Positions 28,044 through 36,884 of a DNA stretch of 57,589 bases are shown one piece after another; position 1 is the stretch's first letter; every line of letters begins with the position of its first letter. The DNA comes from Candidatus Helarchaeota ASGARD archaeon Hel_GB_B (GTDB lineage: Archaea > Asgardarchaeota > Lokiarchaeia > Helarchaeales > HEL-GB-B), in assembly GCA_005191425.1 (NCBI GenBank), contig SUPR01000008.1, positions 1-57,589 of the forward strand, given 5' to 3'. The position numbers were made by a program, and so were the translations under genes. The notes under the pieces are model-generated. The model ran no database searches and was not told where the DNA came from. It saw only the letters and a program-made list of their open reading frames with translations.

Positions 28044-28451
28044 AAAATATTTGAATATAATTTGATTTAATTCTAATTTTTAAATTTTAAATTTTTCTGA
28101 ATTCTAAATTTTTATTTCGTAAAATTAAAAATAAAAATTAAAACAATAGGCTCCTATAAATTTTTTTTGGGGTTGTTTATCCATATATTATGGATTTTAT
28201 ACCAATTTCTACAAGTTTTTTTTGACTTTTTTTAATTATTAAAAATACATTATATTAATTGGTTGAGATTAAAGAAATCTGTTAGAATAAATTATATAAG
28301 AGGAAATGTTTTTTCATTAATACTATGAATTATTTATTTTAATTCAGTTTTAATTAATATTTTAGACCTATTAAAAATCAGAAATATTTATTATTATAAA
28401 ATCATATAAATCTCAAATATATCTAATCATTTTAAAAGAGCGATATTAATC
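28044..28451. other. divergent intergenic region with a 17-bp dyad
   Basis: Lies between the DMT permease (minus) and the SCP2/GlcDF operon (plus), so it must hold both promoters. ATCCATATATTATGGAT at 28179-28195 is a dyad with 7-bp arms around TAT. Long T runs sit at 28161-28168 and 28212-28230. TATA-like sequence around 28395-28425 is the likely promoter of the plus-strand operon. No gene supported. Confidence 0.5.
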
Positions 28452-28961
28452 ATGACCATATCTAAAATAAAAGAGTTCAATGCATTAACTTATGAACAAA
28501 TTAAATTGAATGTTTTAGCTAATCTATTTAGAATGCTTGTAGATATTTATGGTTATCCAAAAGCCAAGAAAAATCTATCAAAAATTGAGAGTGAAGAGAT
28601 TTATGTACATTTTCCATATTTAAAAGGCGGGATAATTTTCAGGCCACATGGTGAAAGAGTAATTGGACAAGTAGTAAAGGAACTTAAGGACTCAGAAAAA
28701 CCAAAGGCAAGGCTTAATTTCAAGGTTAAAGATGAAAAAATTTATGATGTAATTGAGAAAATAATAAAATATAAATCGAATAATTGGAGCATTCTAAAAG
28801 TATTTTTTAAATATATACTTACTGGAAAAGTAGGACTTTCTATTCTTAAAGTAGGGACTATTATTGTTCTTTTTAAGTGTCTGATGATTGGAGACCATCC
28901 AATGTATAAAGAAGTTGACATTAGTGATTTTAGTAAACAAGAACAATTAGGTGGTGTTTAA
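28452..28961 (+). CDS. small protein of unknown function, first gene of the SCP2/GlcDF-like operon
   Basis: A 169-residue protein with no motif I can name. It is mixed alpha/beta, with IYVHFPYLKGGIIFRPHGERVIGQ near residues 48-72, KARLNFKVKDEKIYDVIEKIIKYKSNNWSILKVFFKYILTGKVGLSILKVG near 95-148, and a mildly hydrophobic stretch at about 140-157. The second segment has the strand-helix-GKV rhythm of SCP2-type lipid-carrier domains, but weakly. It is followed three bases later by a better SCP2-like protein and then by the flavoprotein and Fe-S genes, so it probably serves that enzyme. GAGCGA precedes the ATG. Confidence 0.5.
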   Translation: MTISKIKEFNALTYEQIKLNVLANLFRMLVDIYGYPKAKKNLSKIESEEIYVHFPYLKGGIIFRPHGERVIGQVVKELKDSEKPKARLNFKVKDEKIYDVIEKIIKYKSNNWSILKVFFKYILTGKVGLSILKVGTIIVLFKCLMIGDHPMYKEVDISDFSKQEQLGGV

Positions 28962-28964
28962 ATT

Positions 28965-29321
28965 ATGGAAATACCTGATGAGCCAGATGATATTTTAGGT
29001 TTAGGGATTTATCGTAGAATAAAAACAGTAACAGAGATCAGTCCTGATTTTAAAAAGTTTGTCAATAATTTAAATGAAAATATCTTATTATCTACTGATT
29101 ATTATGATTTTATGATTAAATTTAAAGATGAAAATTTTGAAGTAACAAGAGAAATTGAGAATCCTACTATTATAATCAAAATTAAAATTGAAGAATTCTT
29201 TAAAATTATGGAAAAAAGGACTTCTATGGTATTTTCATTTTTAAAAGGAAAAATGAAATTTAAAAAGGGTTTAACTAAACTTTTTAAAGTGTATAAATTG
29301 TTTGGAAATATTTTAAGCTGA
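28965..29321 (+). CDS. SCP2-like sterol/lipid-carrier domain protein
   Basis: A 118-residue protein. Residues 50-118 resemble the second half of the SCP2 fold: FEVTREIENPTIIIKIKIEEFFKIMEKRTSMVFSFLKGKMKFKKGLTKLFKVYKLFG. They have the strand, the EEFFKI helix and the GKMKFKKG strand followed by the last helix. SCP2 domains bind fatty acyl chains or other hydrophobic ligands. AGGTGG nine bases before the ATG supports the start. It sits four bases before the GlcD-like flavoprotein. I infer that it presents or holds a hydrophobic substrate for that oxidoreductase; this has not been shown. Confidence 0.6.
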   Translation: MEIPDEPDDILGLGIYRRIKTVTEISPDFKKFVNNLNENILLSTDYYDFMIKFKDENFEVTREIENPTIIIKIKIEEFFKIMEKRTSMVFSFLKGKMKFKKGLTKLFKVYKLFGNILS

Positions 29322-29325
29322 AATT

Positions 29326-30813
29326 ATGAAAAAATTAGTAGGGTGTGATAAATTGTTAGAAAGTAGTGAAAAACATGACATTATCAAGGAGAGCCTAATA
29401 AAAATTGTCGGAGAGCAATGGTATTCAGATTTTCCTGAAGAATTATTGATATATTCCTATGATATGACCGAAAATGACCCCAGTTTACCTGAATTTGTAG
29501 TAATGCCCAGGACTTCTGAAGAAATTCAGAAAATATTAAAATTTGCAAATGAAACTAAAACACCTGTCGTTCCATTTATTAGTGGAAATAATGTGGGCGG
29601 ACTTACAATACCTTTAAAGGGGGGAATTGTTGTAGATTTGAAACGAATGGACTCTATTTTACATTTTAATGAAGATGATATGTATGTCATAATAGAACCT
29701 GGTGTTACATTTGGTCATTTGCATGCTTTTTTGGAAAAAACTAATTATAGGTATTGTTATCCATTTGCACCGCCATTTACTTCTGTTATAGCAAATGCAC
29801 TTCTTGATGGACTGAATAATTTGAGTTTAAGACACGGAAGTATGAATGAATGGATAAATGGGATTGAAGCAATACTTCCAAATGGTGATTTAGTTAAAAT
29901 AGGAACTTGCTGTGCTTGGGGTGATAATTATGATTTATGGTGGAGTAGGAACCCCATGCCCGATCTTCTTGGTCTTTTTACCAGTTGGCAAGGTATGACT
30001 GGTATTGTCACGAAGATGGCAGTTCAAGTATGGCCTCGAAGACCAATTAGGGATTGGAGGATTGTTTTATCTTTTAATGTTGAAGAGACTTACAAATTTG
30101 TAAAGACTCTTACTCATTTAGAAATATTAAATGATATTCTTTTTATGTCAATTGAAACTGTAAAAATGATTGCTGGAGTACCATACGGTAAAGCCAAATA
30201 TTTAGAAGGGGAGCCTCGTTGGGTTTGTCTATTAGATTTTTCTGCAAATACTAAATTAGAATATGAAGCTAAATTAGATATGATTAATACTGCTTTTAAA
30301 AAATTAAAAGAGGTCGACCCAAAAGCTAATATGACTAATCTTGATGTAATGGAAAAGTTTTACGGAAAAAAAGTCGGTGATATAAAAAATTTACCTGTCA
30401 CGATTGGCCCAATGCTCGAATATGGCGGTCTAACATGGATGGGTACATATATGACAACAAAAACCGAAGCAGTCGTTAATGGAATAAAGACTGCCTTTGA
30501 TTTAATTGATAAATATAGATTTGAAAAATGCTTGTATTCTAGGTCTATGAAAGGGCATCATTATTTTGCATTTAGGTTTCTTTTACGTTTTTCTAAATTA
30601 CAAGAAGGAGAAACTGAACGTATGCAAAAATTACAAGAAGAGTTGTTTAATAGTTTGTTTGAACTTGGTGCATTTCCATATAAGACTCCTGCTCGGTTTG
30701 CAAAACAGATTTTAAAGCGAGCAGACCCAAATTGGGTTAATTTGCTAAAAACTATAAAAAGTACAATTGATCCAAATGGTATAATGAATCCAGGAAGATG
30801 GGGCTTAGAATGA
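29326..30813 (+). CDS. GlcD-like FAD-linked oxidoreductase (2-hydroxyacid dehydrogenase type)
   Basis: A 495-residue flavoprotein of the vanillyl-alcohol oxidase/glycolate oxidase superfamily. The PCMH-type FAD domain holds PEFVVMPRTSEEIQKILKFAN, VPFISGNNVGGLTIPLKGGIVVDLKRMDSIL, VIIEPGVTFGHLHAFLE and LRHGSMNEWINGIEAILPNG. The C-terminal FAD-oxidase domain ends in STIDPNGIMNPGRWGLE. It probably oxidises a 2-hydroxy acid (or reduces the 2-oxo acid), passing electrons to the Fe-S protein encoded by the overlapping next gene. Substrate unknown. An in-frame TTG at about 29353 is an alternative start. It is the third gene of a tight four-gene operon. Confidence 0.88.
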   Translation: MKKLVGCDKLLESSEKHDIIKESLIKIVGEQWYSDFPEELLIYSYDMTENDPSLPEFVVMPRTSEEIQKILKFANETKTPVVPFISGNNVGGLTIPLKGGIVVDLKRMDSILHFNEDDMYVIIEPGVTFGHLHAFLEKTNYRYCYPFAPPFTSVIANALLDGLNNLSLRHGSMNEWINGIEAILPNGDLVKIGTCCAWGDNYDLWWSRNPMPDLLGLFTSWQGMTGIVTKMAVQVWPRRPIRDWRIVLSFNVEETYKFVKTLTHLEILNDILFMSIETVKMIAGVPYGKAKYLEGEPRWVCLLDFSANTKLEYEAKLDMINTAFKKLKEVDPKANMTNLDVMEKFYGKKVGDIKNLPVTIGPMLEYGGLTWMGTYMTTKTEAVVNGIKTAFDLIDKYRFEKCLYSRSMKGHHYFAFRFLLRFSKLQEGETERMQKLQEELFNSLFELGAFPYKTPARFAKQILKRADPNWVNLLKTIKSTIDPNGIMNPGRWGLE

Positions 30814-31979
30814 GTGAAACTGAAGCAATTAATAAATATGTTGAAGAAATATATTGTTGTACAAGATGTGGGACATGTAAATATATATATCAAGTTTATG
30901 ATCCATCATGTCCCGCAGGCGTAAAATTCCGGTTTGAAACTTTTTATCCAAGTGGTAAAATTCATATTGCTAGAGGACTAATTGAAGGTAAAATTGAATG
31001 GAGTGAGCGAATTCGTGATATAATTTTTGCTTGTCCAACTTGTGCAAACTGTACAATTCAATGTCAATCAAGGCATCATGCACAGATTGTCGAAATAATT
31101 GAAGCATTAAGAGCTGATGCTGTTAGTAAAGGATTTGGACCCCTGCCTAATCAAAAGGCATTTGCCGATTCGGTTAAAAAGGAACATAACCCTTACAAAG
31201 AAAAGCATAGCGATAGAATAAAATGGGCTAAAAATCTTGCCATCCCACAAAAAGACAAGGCTGAAATTTTGTATTTCGTTGGTTGTACTTCCTCATATAG
31301 ACAGCAATCCTTGGCTCAAAAAACAGTTGAAATATTAAATAAACTTGGAGTAGATTATATTGTTTCCAGTGATGAATGGTGTTGTGGTTCTCCTTTAATA
31401 AGGACTGGCCAATTAGAACAAGTATCTCAATTAATTAATCATAATTTAGATTTAATCAAAAGTCTAGGGGTAAAAACTGTCATTACTTCATGCGCTGGTT
31501 GCTATAGGACTTTAAAAATGGACTATCCTAAATATACCGATAAATTAGATGGAATTGAATTCCTCCACATTACAGAATTTCTACAGCAATTCATTTCTAA
31601 AAAGAAATTAAAATTTAAAAAAGGAAAAGAATTTAAAGTCACTTACCACGACCCTTGTCATTTAGGTCGCCATTCTAATATCTATGAAGAGCCAAGGGCA
31701 GTATTAAACGCAATTCCTGGACTGAAGCTCATTGAAATGCCTCGAAATAGAGAAAATGCTTGGTGTTGTGGAGCTGGCGGCGGTGTAAAGGCAGGATATA
31801 AAGAATGGGCGGTCGAAATCGCATCTGACAGAATCCATGAAGCAGAACAGATTAATGCTGAAATATTGACCAGTGCATGCCCTTTTTGCAAAACTAATCT
31901 CCAAGATGCTATTAATGAAACAAATTCTAACATAAAATTCATGGACATTGTAGAACTTTTAAACGAAGTGATTATATAA
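30810..31979 (+). CDS. GlcF/HdrD-like Fe-S oxidoreductase with CCG domains
   Basis: A 389-residue protein from the ATG that overlaps the upstream stop as ATGA. An ATG 12 bases earlier is in frame but less likely. The N-terminus has two 4Fe-4S motifs: CCTRCGTC then SCP near residues 16-35, and FACPTCANCTIQC near 75-88. Two CCG (DUF224) domains follow: CTSSYRQQ with WCCGSPL and CAGCYRTL, then HDPCHLGR with WCCGAGGG and SACPFCKTNL. CCG domains bind noncubane clusters in heterodisulfide reductase and electron-transfer partners in GlcF. It is the electron-accepting partner of the flavoprotein encoded just upstream and may pass electrons to a membrane carrier or a disulfide. Confidence 0.9.
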   Translation: MSETEAINKYVEEIYCCTRCGTCKYIYQVYDPSCPAGVKFRFETFYPSGKIHIARGLIEGKIEWSERIRDIIFACPTCANCTIQCQSRHHAQIVEIIEALRADAVSKGFGPLPNQKAFADSVKKEHNPYKEKHSDRIKWAKNLAIPQKDKAEILYFVGCTSSYRQQSLAQKTVEILNKLGVDYIVSSDEWCCGSPLIRTGQLEQVSQLINHNLDLIKSLGVKTVITSCAGCYRTLKMDYPKYTDKLDGIEFLHITEFLQQFISKKKLKFKKGKEFKVTYHDPCHLGRHSNIYEEPRAVLNAIPGLKLIEMPRNRENAWCCGAGGGVKAGYKEWAVEIASDRIHEAEQINAEILTSACPFCKTNLQDAINETNSNIKFMDIVELLNEVII

Positions 31980-32235
31980 ATAATTTGACTCAATGCTTCT
32001 TTTAATTATTTAATTAATCCAATTATCTTTTAATTATTCCTTTTATTATTAAAAAAATCTCATAAGAAATAATAACTATTTAGTAACAATACTAAAAAAG
32101 TTAATAAACTTTATTTGATGCTTTATTTAATCCTTCTTGTTATAAATGCTTTTATCGAAACCATTTTATTCTTAATTGATATATGATTTTTACTACATGA
32201 TTAAATTTTATAAATAACTTAAACAGTGGACTGTC

Positions 32236-33372
32236 ATGGACTTAGATAATTTGGATTTTATTAAGCTCTCTCAAACTATTTATAATGATTATATTGATAA
32301 TTGGAAAAAAAATAATAAAAAAGTTTATGGATATTATTGTTCTTATATCCCTGAAGAAGTATTATATGCAATGGAAATACTACCATTTCGTATTAGAGGG
32401 ACTGGTTGTAATGATACTGCCTTAGCTGACTCAATTTTGTCTCATTTCAATTGTAGTTTTGTCCGATGTACTTTAAATTTAGTAATGGAAGGTAAGTATG
32501 ATTTTTTAGATGGAATGGTATTTAGCAATTCATGTGATCATGTCAGAAGGCAGTATGATATTTGGAACCATAAAATTATGAAAGGAAAGGATTTTCCTTT
32601 AATTTTTCTGTCAATTCCACATAAAATTACTGAAGCAGGGCTGGCTTGGCTAAAAGAGGAATATTCTTTATTAATAAAAAAGCTTGAAGATGACCAAAAA
32701 AAAGCGTTTGATGAAGATAATTTAATAGATATTATTAATATTTTTAATAAAAATAAGCAATTACTAAAAAGTGTTCTCAAGTTCAAAACAGCAAAAGAAC
32801 CAAAATTAAAAGGCAGCGAATTTTGTAAAATTATGATCGCAAATTCATCTATTCCAAAAGAAGATAGTAATAATGAATTGGAAAAAGTTATAGAAACATT
32901 AAAGGAGAGAGAAAATCTTAAAGATTACAAAGCTAGATTTATGCTTGTTGGTAGCTATGTAGATAACCCCGATTTTTACAAAATTTTTGAAGATGTAGGT
33001 GGTTTAATAGTTACTGATTCATTATGTTATGGTCTTAGATATTTCTGGAATGAAATTAAAGTGTCTAAAGAGCCACTTTTAGAAGTAATAAATTCATATT
33101 ATAATAAGATTTCATGTCCTAGAATGATGGATCAACATCAGCAAAGACTGGATTTTATTAAAGGTCAAATTAAAGAGTCAAATATCGACGGAGTAATATT
33201 AGAGCGTATGGAGTTTTGTGACTTACACGGCGTCGATAATATGCTCTTACAGCATGAATTAGAAGATATCGGCATCCCCGTTTTGAGTCTAGATAGAGAA
33301 TATTTGTTAAGTGATATTGCTAGATTTAAAACTAGAGCAGAAGCATTTATTGAGCAAATTTTAGTGAGTTAA
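32236..33372 (+). CDS. BcrC/HgdB-like subunit of a 2-hydroxyacyl-CoA dehydratase or class I benzoyl-CoA reductase
   Basis: A 378-residue protein, the size of BcrC. Conserved elements: VYGYYCSYIPEEVLYAMEILPFRI, ADSILSHFNCSFVRCTL (Cys73 and Cys78), FSNSCDHVRR (Cys100), the central helical region, and the C-terminal ILERMEFCDLHG (Cys328) before IPVLSLDREY. These cysteines are candidates for [4Fe-4S] ligation. The homologous partial gene at 1-946 lacks Cys78. The next gene, a BcrB-like subunit, begins within a few bases of the stop, so the two form a heterodimer operon (BcrC-BcrB order). AGTGGA just before the ATG supports the start. Function would need the activator ATPases at 36885-38474. Confidence 0.87.
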   Translation: MDLDNLDFIKLSQTIYNDYIDNWKKNNKKVYGYYCSYIPEEVLYAMEILPFRIRGTGCNDTALADSILSHFNCSFVRCTLNLVMEGKYDFLDGMVFSNSCDHVRRQYDIWNHKIMKGKDFPLIFLSIPHKITEAGLAWLKEEYSLLIKKLEDDQKKAFDEDNLIDIINIFNKNKQLLKSVLKFKTAKEPKLKGSEFCKIMIANSSIPKEDSNNELEKVIETLKERENLKDYKARFMLVGSYVDNPDFYKIFEDVGGLIVTDSLCYGLRYFWNEIKVSKEPLLEVINSYYNKISCPRMMDQHQQRLDFIKGQIKESNIDGVILERMEFCDLHGVDNMLLQHELEDIGIPVLSLDREYLLSDIARFKTRAEAFIEQILVS

Positions 33373-33448
33373 AATATCTAGTAGAATTAAAGCTGTTGAA
33401 ATTATTTACCGTGCAAGTGACTTAACTCTTGACCTTGTAAATAGAGTA

Positions 33449-33934
33449 ATGACAGAAAATGAAATGGTAATTTTGAAAAGTTTCCTGAAAAATTTAATTT
33501 CTCATTTTGAAGATATCTTACAAAAAGCTGAAGAAGGTGTGCCAATAATCGGACATCATTTTGGGTTTCCTGGCGAAGTCTTACAATGTTTTGATAATAT
33601 AGCAACTGTTTCTTTTGAAGCATTACCATATTTATATTCCGCATTGTTTCCACAAGGTAGCGAATATTTCTATGATGTAATGAATGGTTGGGGACATCCA
33701 TATCATGTCTGTACCGCAATAAAAGGCCTTTTGGGTATGTTTAAAGAAAATTTATTAAATTTTGATGTCGTGCTATGTCCTTCAGGGCCATGTGATAATG
33801 GTATTGGGAGTTATCCTGCTTATGCACAAATTGGAAAAATACCTTTAATAGTTGCTGATATGCCCTATTTACATAATGAACGCGGATATTATTATTATGC
33901 TCGGGAATTAAAATCGGCATTAGAAAAAATTTAA
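33449..33934 (+). pseudogene. BcrB/HgdA-like subunit, N-terminal part of a gene interrupted by an in-frame TAA
   Basis: 161 codons from the first ATG. Homology to the intact paralogue at 25837 starts about 27 codons earlier (IKAVEIIYRASDLTLDLVNRV, reading back to 33368), with no ATG, GTG or TTG in that stretch. The part shown holds EEGVPIIGHHFGFPGE, GWGHPYHVCTAIKG and CPSGPCDNG, with the first two cluster cysteines intact. It stops at TAA 33932-33934 after SALEKI. The same frame then continues KIIGQEPDYS and matches the paralogue's KIIGQEPNF without a gap. The stop stands where the paralogue has Ser190. A nonsense mutation, an assembly error or readthrough could explain it. Confidence 0.75.
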
Positions 33935-34060
33935 AAAATTATAGGTCAAGAACCCGATTATTCTAGATTTAAAAAAGCAATTGAATATAGCAACAAAGCT
34001 CATGAATATTTTACTGAAATTAACCAATTAAGGAGGCTAGCTCCATGTCCTCTTGAGAGT

Positions 34061-34642
34061 ATGGCAAATCCAATAATAACAGCAGCACATGCTTTTTTGT
34101 CAGGTAAGCCACAATATACTAACTTTTTTAAAGATGTTTATGAAATTGCAAAAAAACGAGTAAAAAATAACCAAGGACGCTTTGGAGAAGAGAAGTTTCG
34201 GTCTATATGGCCATATATGTCTATCTTTTTCGATTTTAGCTTCTATGATTGGATGGACCGAGATTTAGGAATGAGCCAAATAATTGATATTTTCAATCAT
34301 TTCTTTTTCGATCAAGTATCTACTAAAAATATCGATGAAATGTTCTTAGGGCTTGCTAAAAAGTGGCATGAATATCCTATGATCAGACAAAGTCAGAGTT
34401 TTATAGATCAGATGATTGATGATTATGTGTGGGCAATAAAAGAATTTAAAATAGACTGTGCAATATTGACTGAACATATCGGTTGTAAAGCTCTTGCTGC
34501 TACAACACAAATCTTAAAAGAAGTTTTAAGAGACGAAGGTGTACCAATGTGTAATATCGAAATTGATGTTGGTGATAAGCGGTTCACATCTATAGATTCA
34601 GTAAAACATGAAATTACTGAATTTGTAAAAACCATGCTCTAA
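34061..34642 (+). pseudogene. BcrB/HgdA-like subunit, C-terminal part downstream of the in-frame TAA
   Basis: 193 codons from the first internal ATG, in the same frame as the preceding piece. Coding similarity actually resumes directly after the TAA at 33935 (KIIGQEPDYSRFKKAIEYSNKAHEYFTEINQLRRLAPCPLESMANPI). It contains EEKFRSIWPYMSIFFDFSFYDWMDRDLGMSQ, TEHIGCKALAATTQ with the third cluster cysteine, and IEIDVGDKRFTS, all aligned with the intact paralogue at 25837. No ribosome binding site is evident at 34061, so independent translation is doubtful. The sequence shows no other sign of decay, so inactivation would be recent or only apparent. Confidence 0.7.
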
Positions 34643-34693
34643 TTTTTTATTTTACTTATCCATTTTGGACTAATTGTTTTAAAATTATTTAAT

Positions 34694-35854
34694 TTAAAAA
34701 TAAAATGGCCTTATCTGCTTTTGTAAATATTTCTTTTTAATATTTACTTTATACTTTTTTTCAATCTGGCTCATTAGATATTCATCTTCATAAAATACAA
34801 ATGATATTGCAGTACCTTTTTTTCCCATCCTACCAGTCCGACCTATACGGTGGACGTATGTTTCAATACTATCTGGCATATCAAAATTGATAACATGCGT
34901 AATTCCTTCAATATCAATTCCTCTTGAAACTACATCCGTTGCAATTAGAAAACGTCCTTTATTTTTAAAATTATTCAATGTTCGTTCTCTTTGTCTTTGG
35001 CTTAGATCACTACAAATATACTCTGCTGAATAACCTAAAGATCTTAATTCATCACATAATTTTCTAGTTTCAACTCGCGTTTTAACAAAAATCAATATCT
35101 TTAGATTTTTTACCTTCGAGCCATTATTTGATATTTCGTCTAATATTCTTGTCAAAAGGTTAATTTTATCATTAGAATTTTCTATAATATAATATATTTG
35201 ATTAATTGATGATGGTACCTGCTCTTCATTCTTTCTTCTGACCGAAATTGTAATTGCATGGGGGGCATATTTTTTTGAAAGTCTTATAGTTTCATCTGGT
35301 ATTGTTGCCCCAAAAAACATAAATTGTTGCTGTCCTTTTTGCCATTTCATATATCTTAATATTTGGTTTACATCCTCGTAAAACCCCATATCAAACATTT
35401 TATCTGCTTCATCAAGTACAATGATTTTTGGCTTAGTCCTTAGTCCATGTCTAAAATGGTCTAATAAACGTCCTGGAGTCGAAACTATAATATGAACGCC
35501 TCTTTTTAATTGTTCCATTTGGTTATCAAATGAAACACCGCCATAAATTGACAATATTTTAATTCTGGTATATTTAGAAATCATTGTTAATTCATCAGAA
35601 ATTTGTTTAGCCAGTTCTCTCGTGGGAGAAATTATAGCTGCTTGAATCAAATTTTTATTTTCATCAATATTTTCAATAATAGGAATACCAAAAGCAAGCG
35701 TTTTTCCTGACCCAGTTTTTGCTTGTCCTATTAAACATTTACCCTTCATTAAATGAGGGATTGCTTTTTCTTGAATGTCTGTCGCTTCAATGAACCCATT
35801 AGATGTGAGTCCTTTTAAGACTTTATCAGATAATTTTAATTCTGTAAATTTCAT
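34694..35854 (-). CDS. DEAD-box RNA helicase
   Basis: A 386-residue two-domain helicase core with little extra sequence. Motifs: the Q motif region (TDIQEKAIPHLMKGK), I GQAKTGSGKT (residues 43-52), Ia PTRELAKQ, Ib STPGRLLDH, II LDEADKMFD, III FGAT in place of the usual SAT, IV ILIFVKTR, V IATDVVSRGIDIEG and VI HRIGRTGRMGKKG. It unwinds RNA with ATP, probably in ribosome assembly or RNA decay. The short C-terminus ends in a basic QIRPFYF tail. It is transcribed alone, convergent with the interrupted bcrB-like gene. Confidence 0.95.
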   Translation of the reverse strand: MKFTELKLSDKVLKGLTSNGFIEATDIQEKAIPHLMKGKCLIGQAKTGSGKTLAFGIPIIENIDENKNLIQAAIISPTRELAKQISDELTMISKYTRIKILSIYGGVSFDNQMEQLKRGVHIIVSTPGRLLDHFRHGLRTKPKIIVLDEADKMFDMGFYEDVNQILRYMKWQKGQQQFMFFGATIPDETIRLSKKYAPHAITISVRRKNEEQVPSSINQIYYIIENSNDKINLLTRILDEISNNGSKVKNLKILIFVKTRVETRKLCDELRSLGYSAEYICSDLSQRQRERTLNNFKNKGRFLIATDVVSRGIDIEGITHVINFDMPDSIETYVHRIGRTGRMGKKGTAISFVFYEDEYLMSQIEKKYKVNIKKKYLQKQIRPFYF

Positions 35855-36031
35855 TAGATTTTACCTGTAAATTTTTAAATTTGTAAAAAATAGTATCGAA
35901 TAATTAAAAAATCTTTTACCATTTCTTATTAGAATGTGATTTAATAACCAGATTAATATTTTAATTTTTCCTTAAAATTTGCAAACAAATCAAAATAATT
36001 TTCTAAATATTGAAAAAATTGGTGATTAAAT

Positions 36032-36532
36032 ATGAATATCGAAGAAAAAATAGCCCGCGAACTTGAAAAAGGAGAGACATTAATAGATTTAGGTTATTTA
36101 GATGAAGCACTCGAGCGACTTGATATTGTATTAGAATTAGATAATGATAATGAAGAAGCTTGGATGTTTAAATGCGCAGCTTTTGAACGTAAAGGTGATT
36201 TCGAAAATGCATTAAGGTGTATTGATAAAGTAATTGAAATTTCTCCAAGAAATAAAATGGCGTGGGATTATAAAGGTTATTTATTATATAATTTAAAAGA
36301 ATTTGAGAATGCTATTAATTGTTTTAAAAAAGCTATTGAAATTAATGATAAATATACTAATGCTTATTATAATTTGGCATGCTGTTATTCATTATTAGAG
36401 AAAAAATCTGATACTTTAAATACATTAAAAACATTGGTCCAATTAAAACCTAAAATTAAGACTGAAATTAAAAATGAAAAAGATTTTAAGTGGCTTTACG
36501 ATGAACCCGACTTTATAAATCTTGTGGAATGA
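36032..36532 (+). CDS. TPR-repeat protein
   Basis: A 166-residue protein made of tetratricopeptide repeats. Three clear units begin near residues 14, 47 and 81 (for example GDFENALRCIDKVIEISPRNKMAWDYKGYLLYNLKEFENAINCFKKAIEI and AYYNLACCYSLLEKKSDTLNTL), with the usual small and aromatic positions. A short C-terminal tail (WLYDEPDFINLVE) matches that seen in many free TPR proteins. It probably acts as a protein-binding scaffold; no catalytic domain is present. GGTGA six bases before the ATG supports the start. Confidence 0.88.
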   Translation: MNIEEKIARELEKGETLIDLGYLDEALERLDIVLELDNDNEEAWMFKCAAFERKGDFENALRCIDKVIEISPRNKMAWDYKGYLLYNLKEFENAINCFKKAIEINDKYTNAYYNLACCYSLLEKKSDTLNTLKTLVQLKPKIKTEIKNEKDFKWLYDEPDFINLVE

Positions 36533-36884
36533 TTGATAATTATTTTTCTATTTTTATACATTTTTATGAATGGATATCTTTAAATTCTAATAAATAATAA
36601 AAAATTATTTCAAATTTACATATTCTTTTTTGAATCTCTTTATGGTGAATATTAAATTCTTAAATTAATTAACTATTTGAAATAAAGTCCAACAAAAAAA
36701 TAAAAATATATCTTGATTATTAGAAAAATTTTAATTAATTTTTTAAGAATTAATAAGTTAATAAAGCAAAAAAGAATATTTAAAATAAATTATTTAAAAA
36801 AATCGGAATATTATATTATCATTTCTAATTATTGCATATCTGTACCAATAATTTATGATTTATCTTAAAAAAAAGGCGAGCTAT
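36533..36884. other. AT-rich intergenic region before the activator ATPase operon
   Basis: No supported gene. It should hold the promoter for the BcrD/BcrA-like pair; TATA-like runs near 36780-36820 are candidates. An in-frame ATG at 36855 lies here, but the TTG at 36885 is preferred as the start. Confidence 0.45.

Noticed and set aside
33932..33934. Programmed recoding with pyrrolysine or selenocysteine at the in-frame stop
   Set aside because: The codon is TAA, not TAG or TGA, and no stem-loop of SECIS type was evident after it.
36855..36884. ATG at 36855 as start of the BcrD-like ATPase
   Set aside because: The extra ten residues have no counterpart in the adjacent paralogue, and AGGCGAG lies next to the TTG at 36885, although the ATG cannot be fully excluded.
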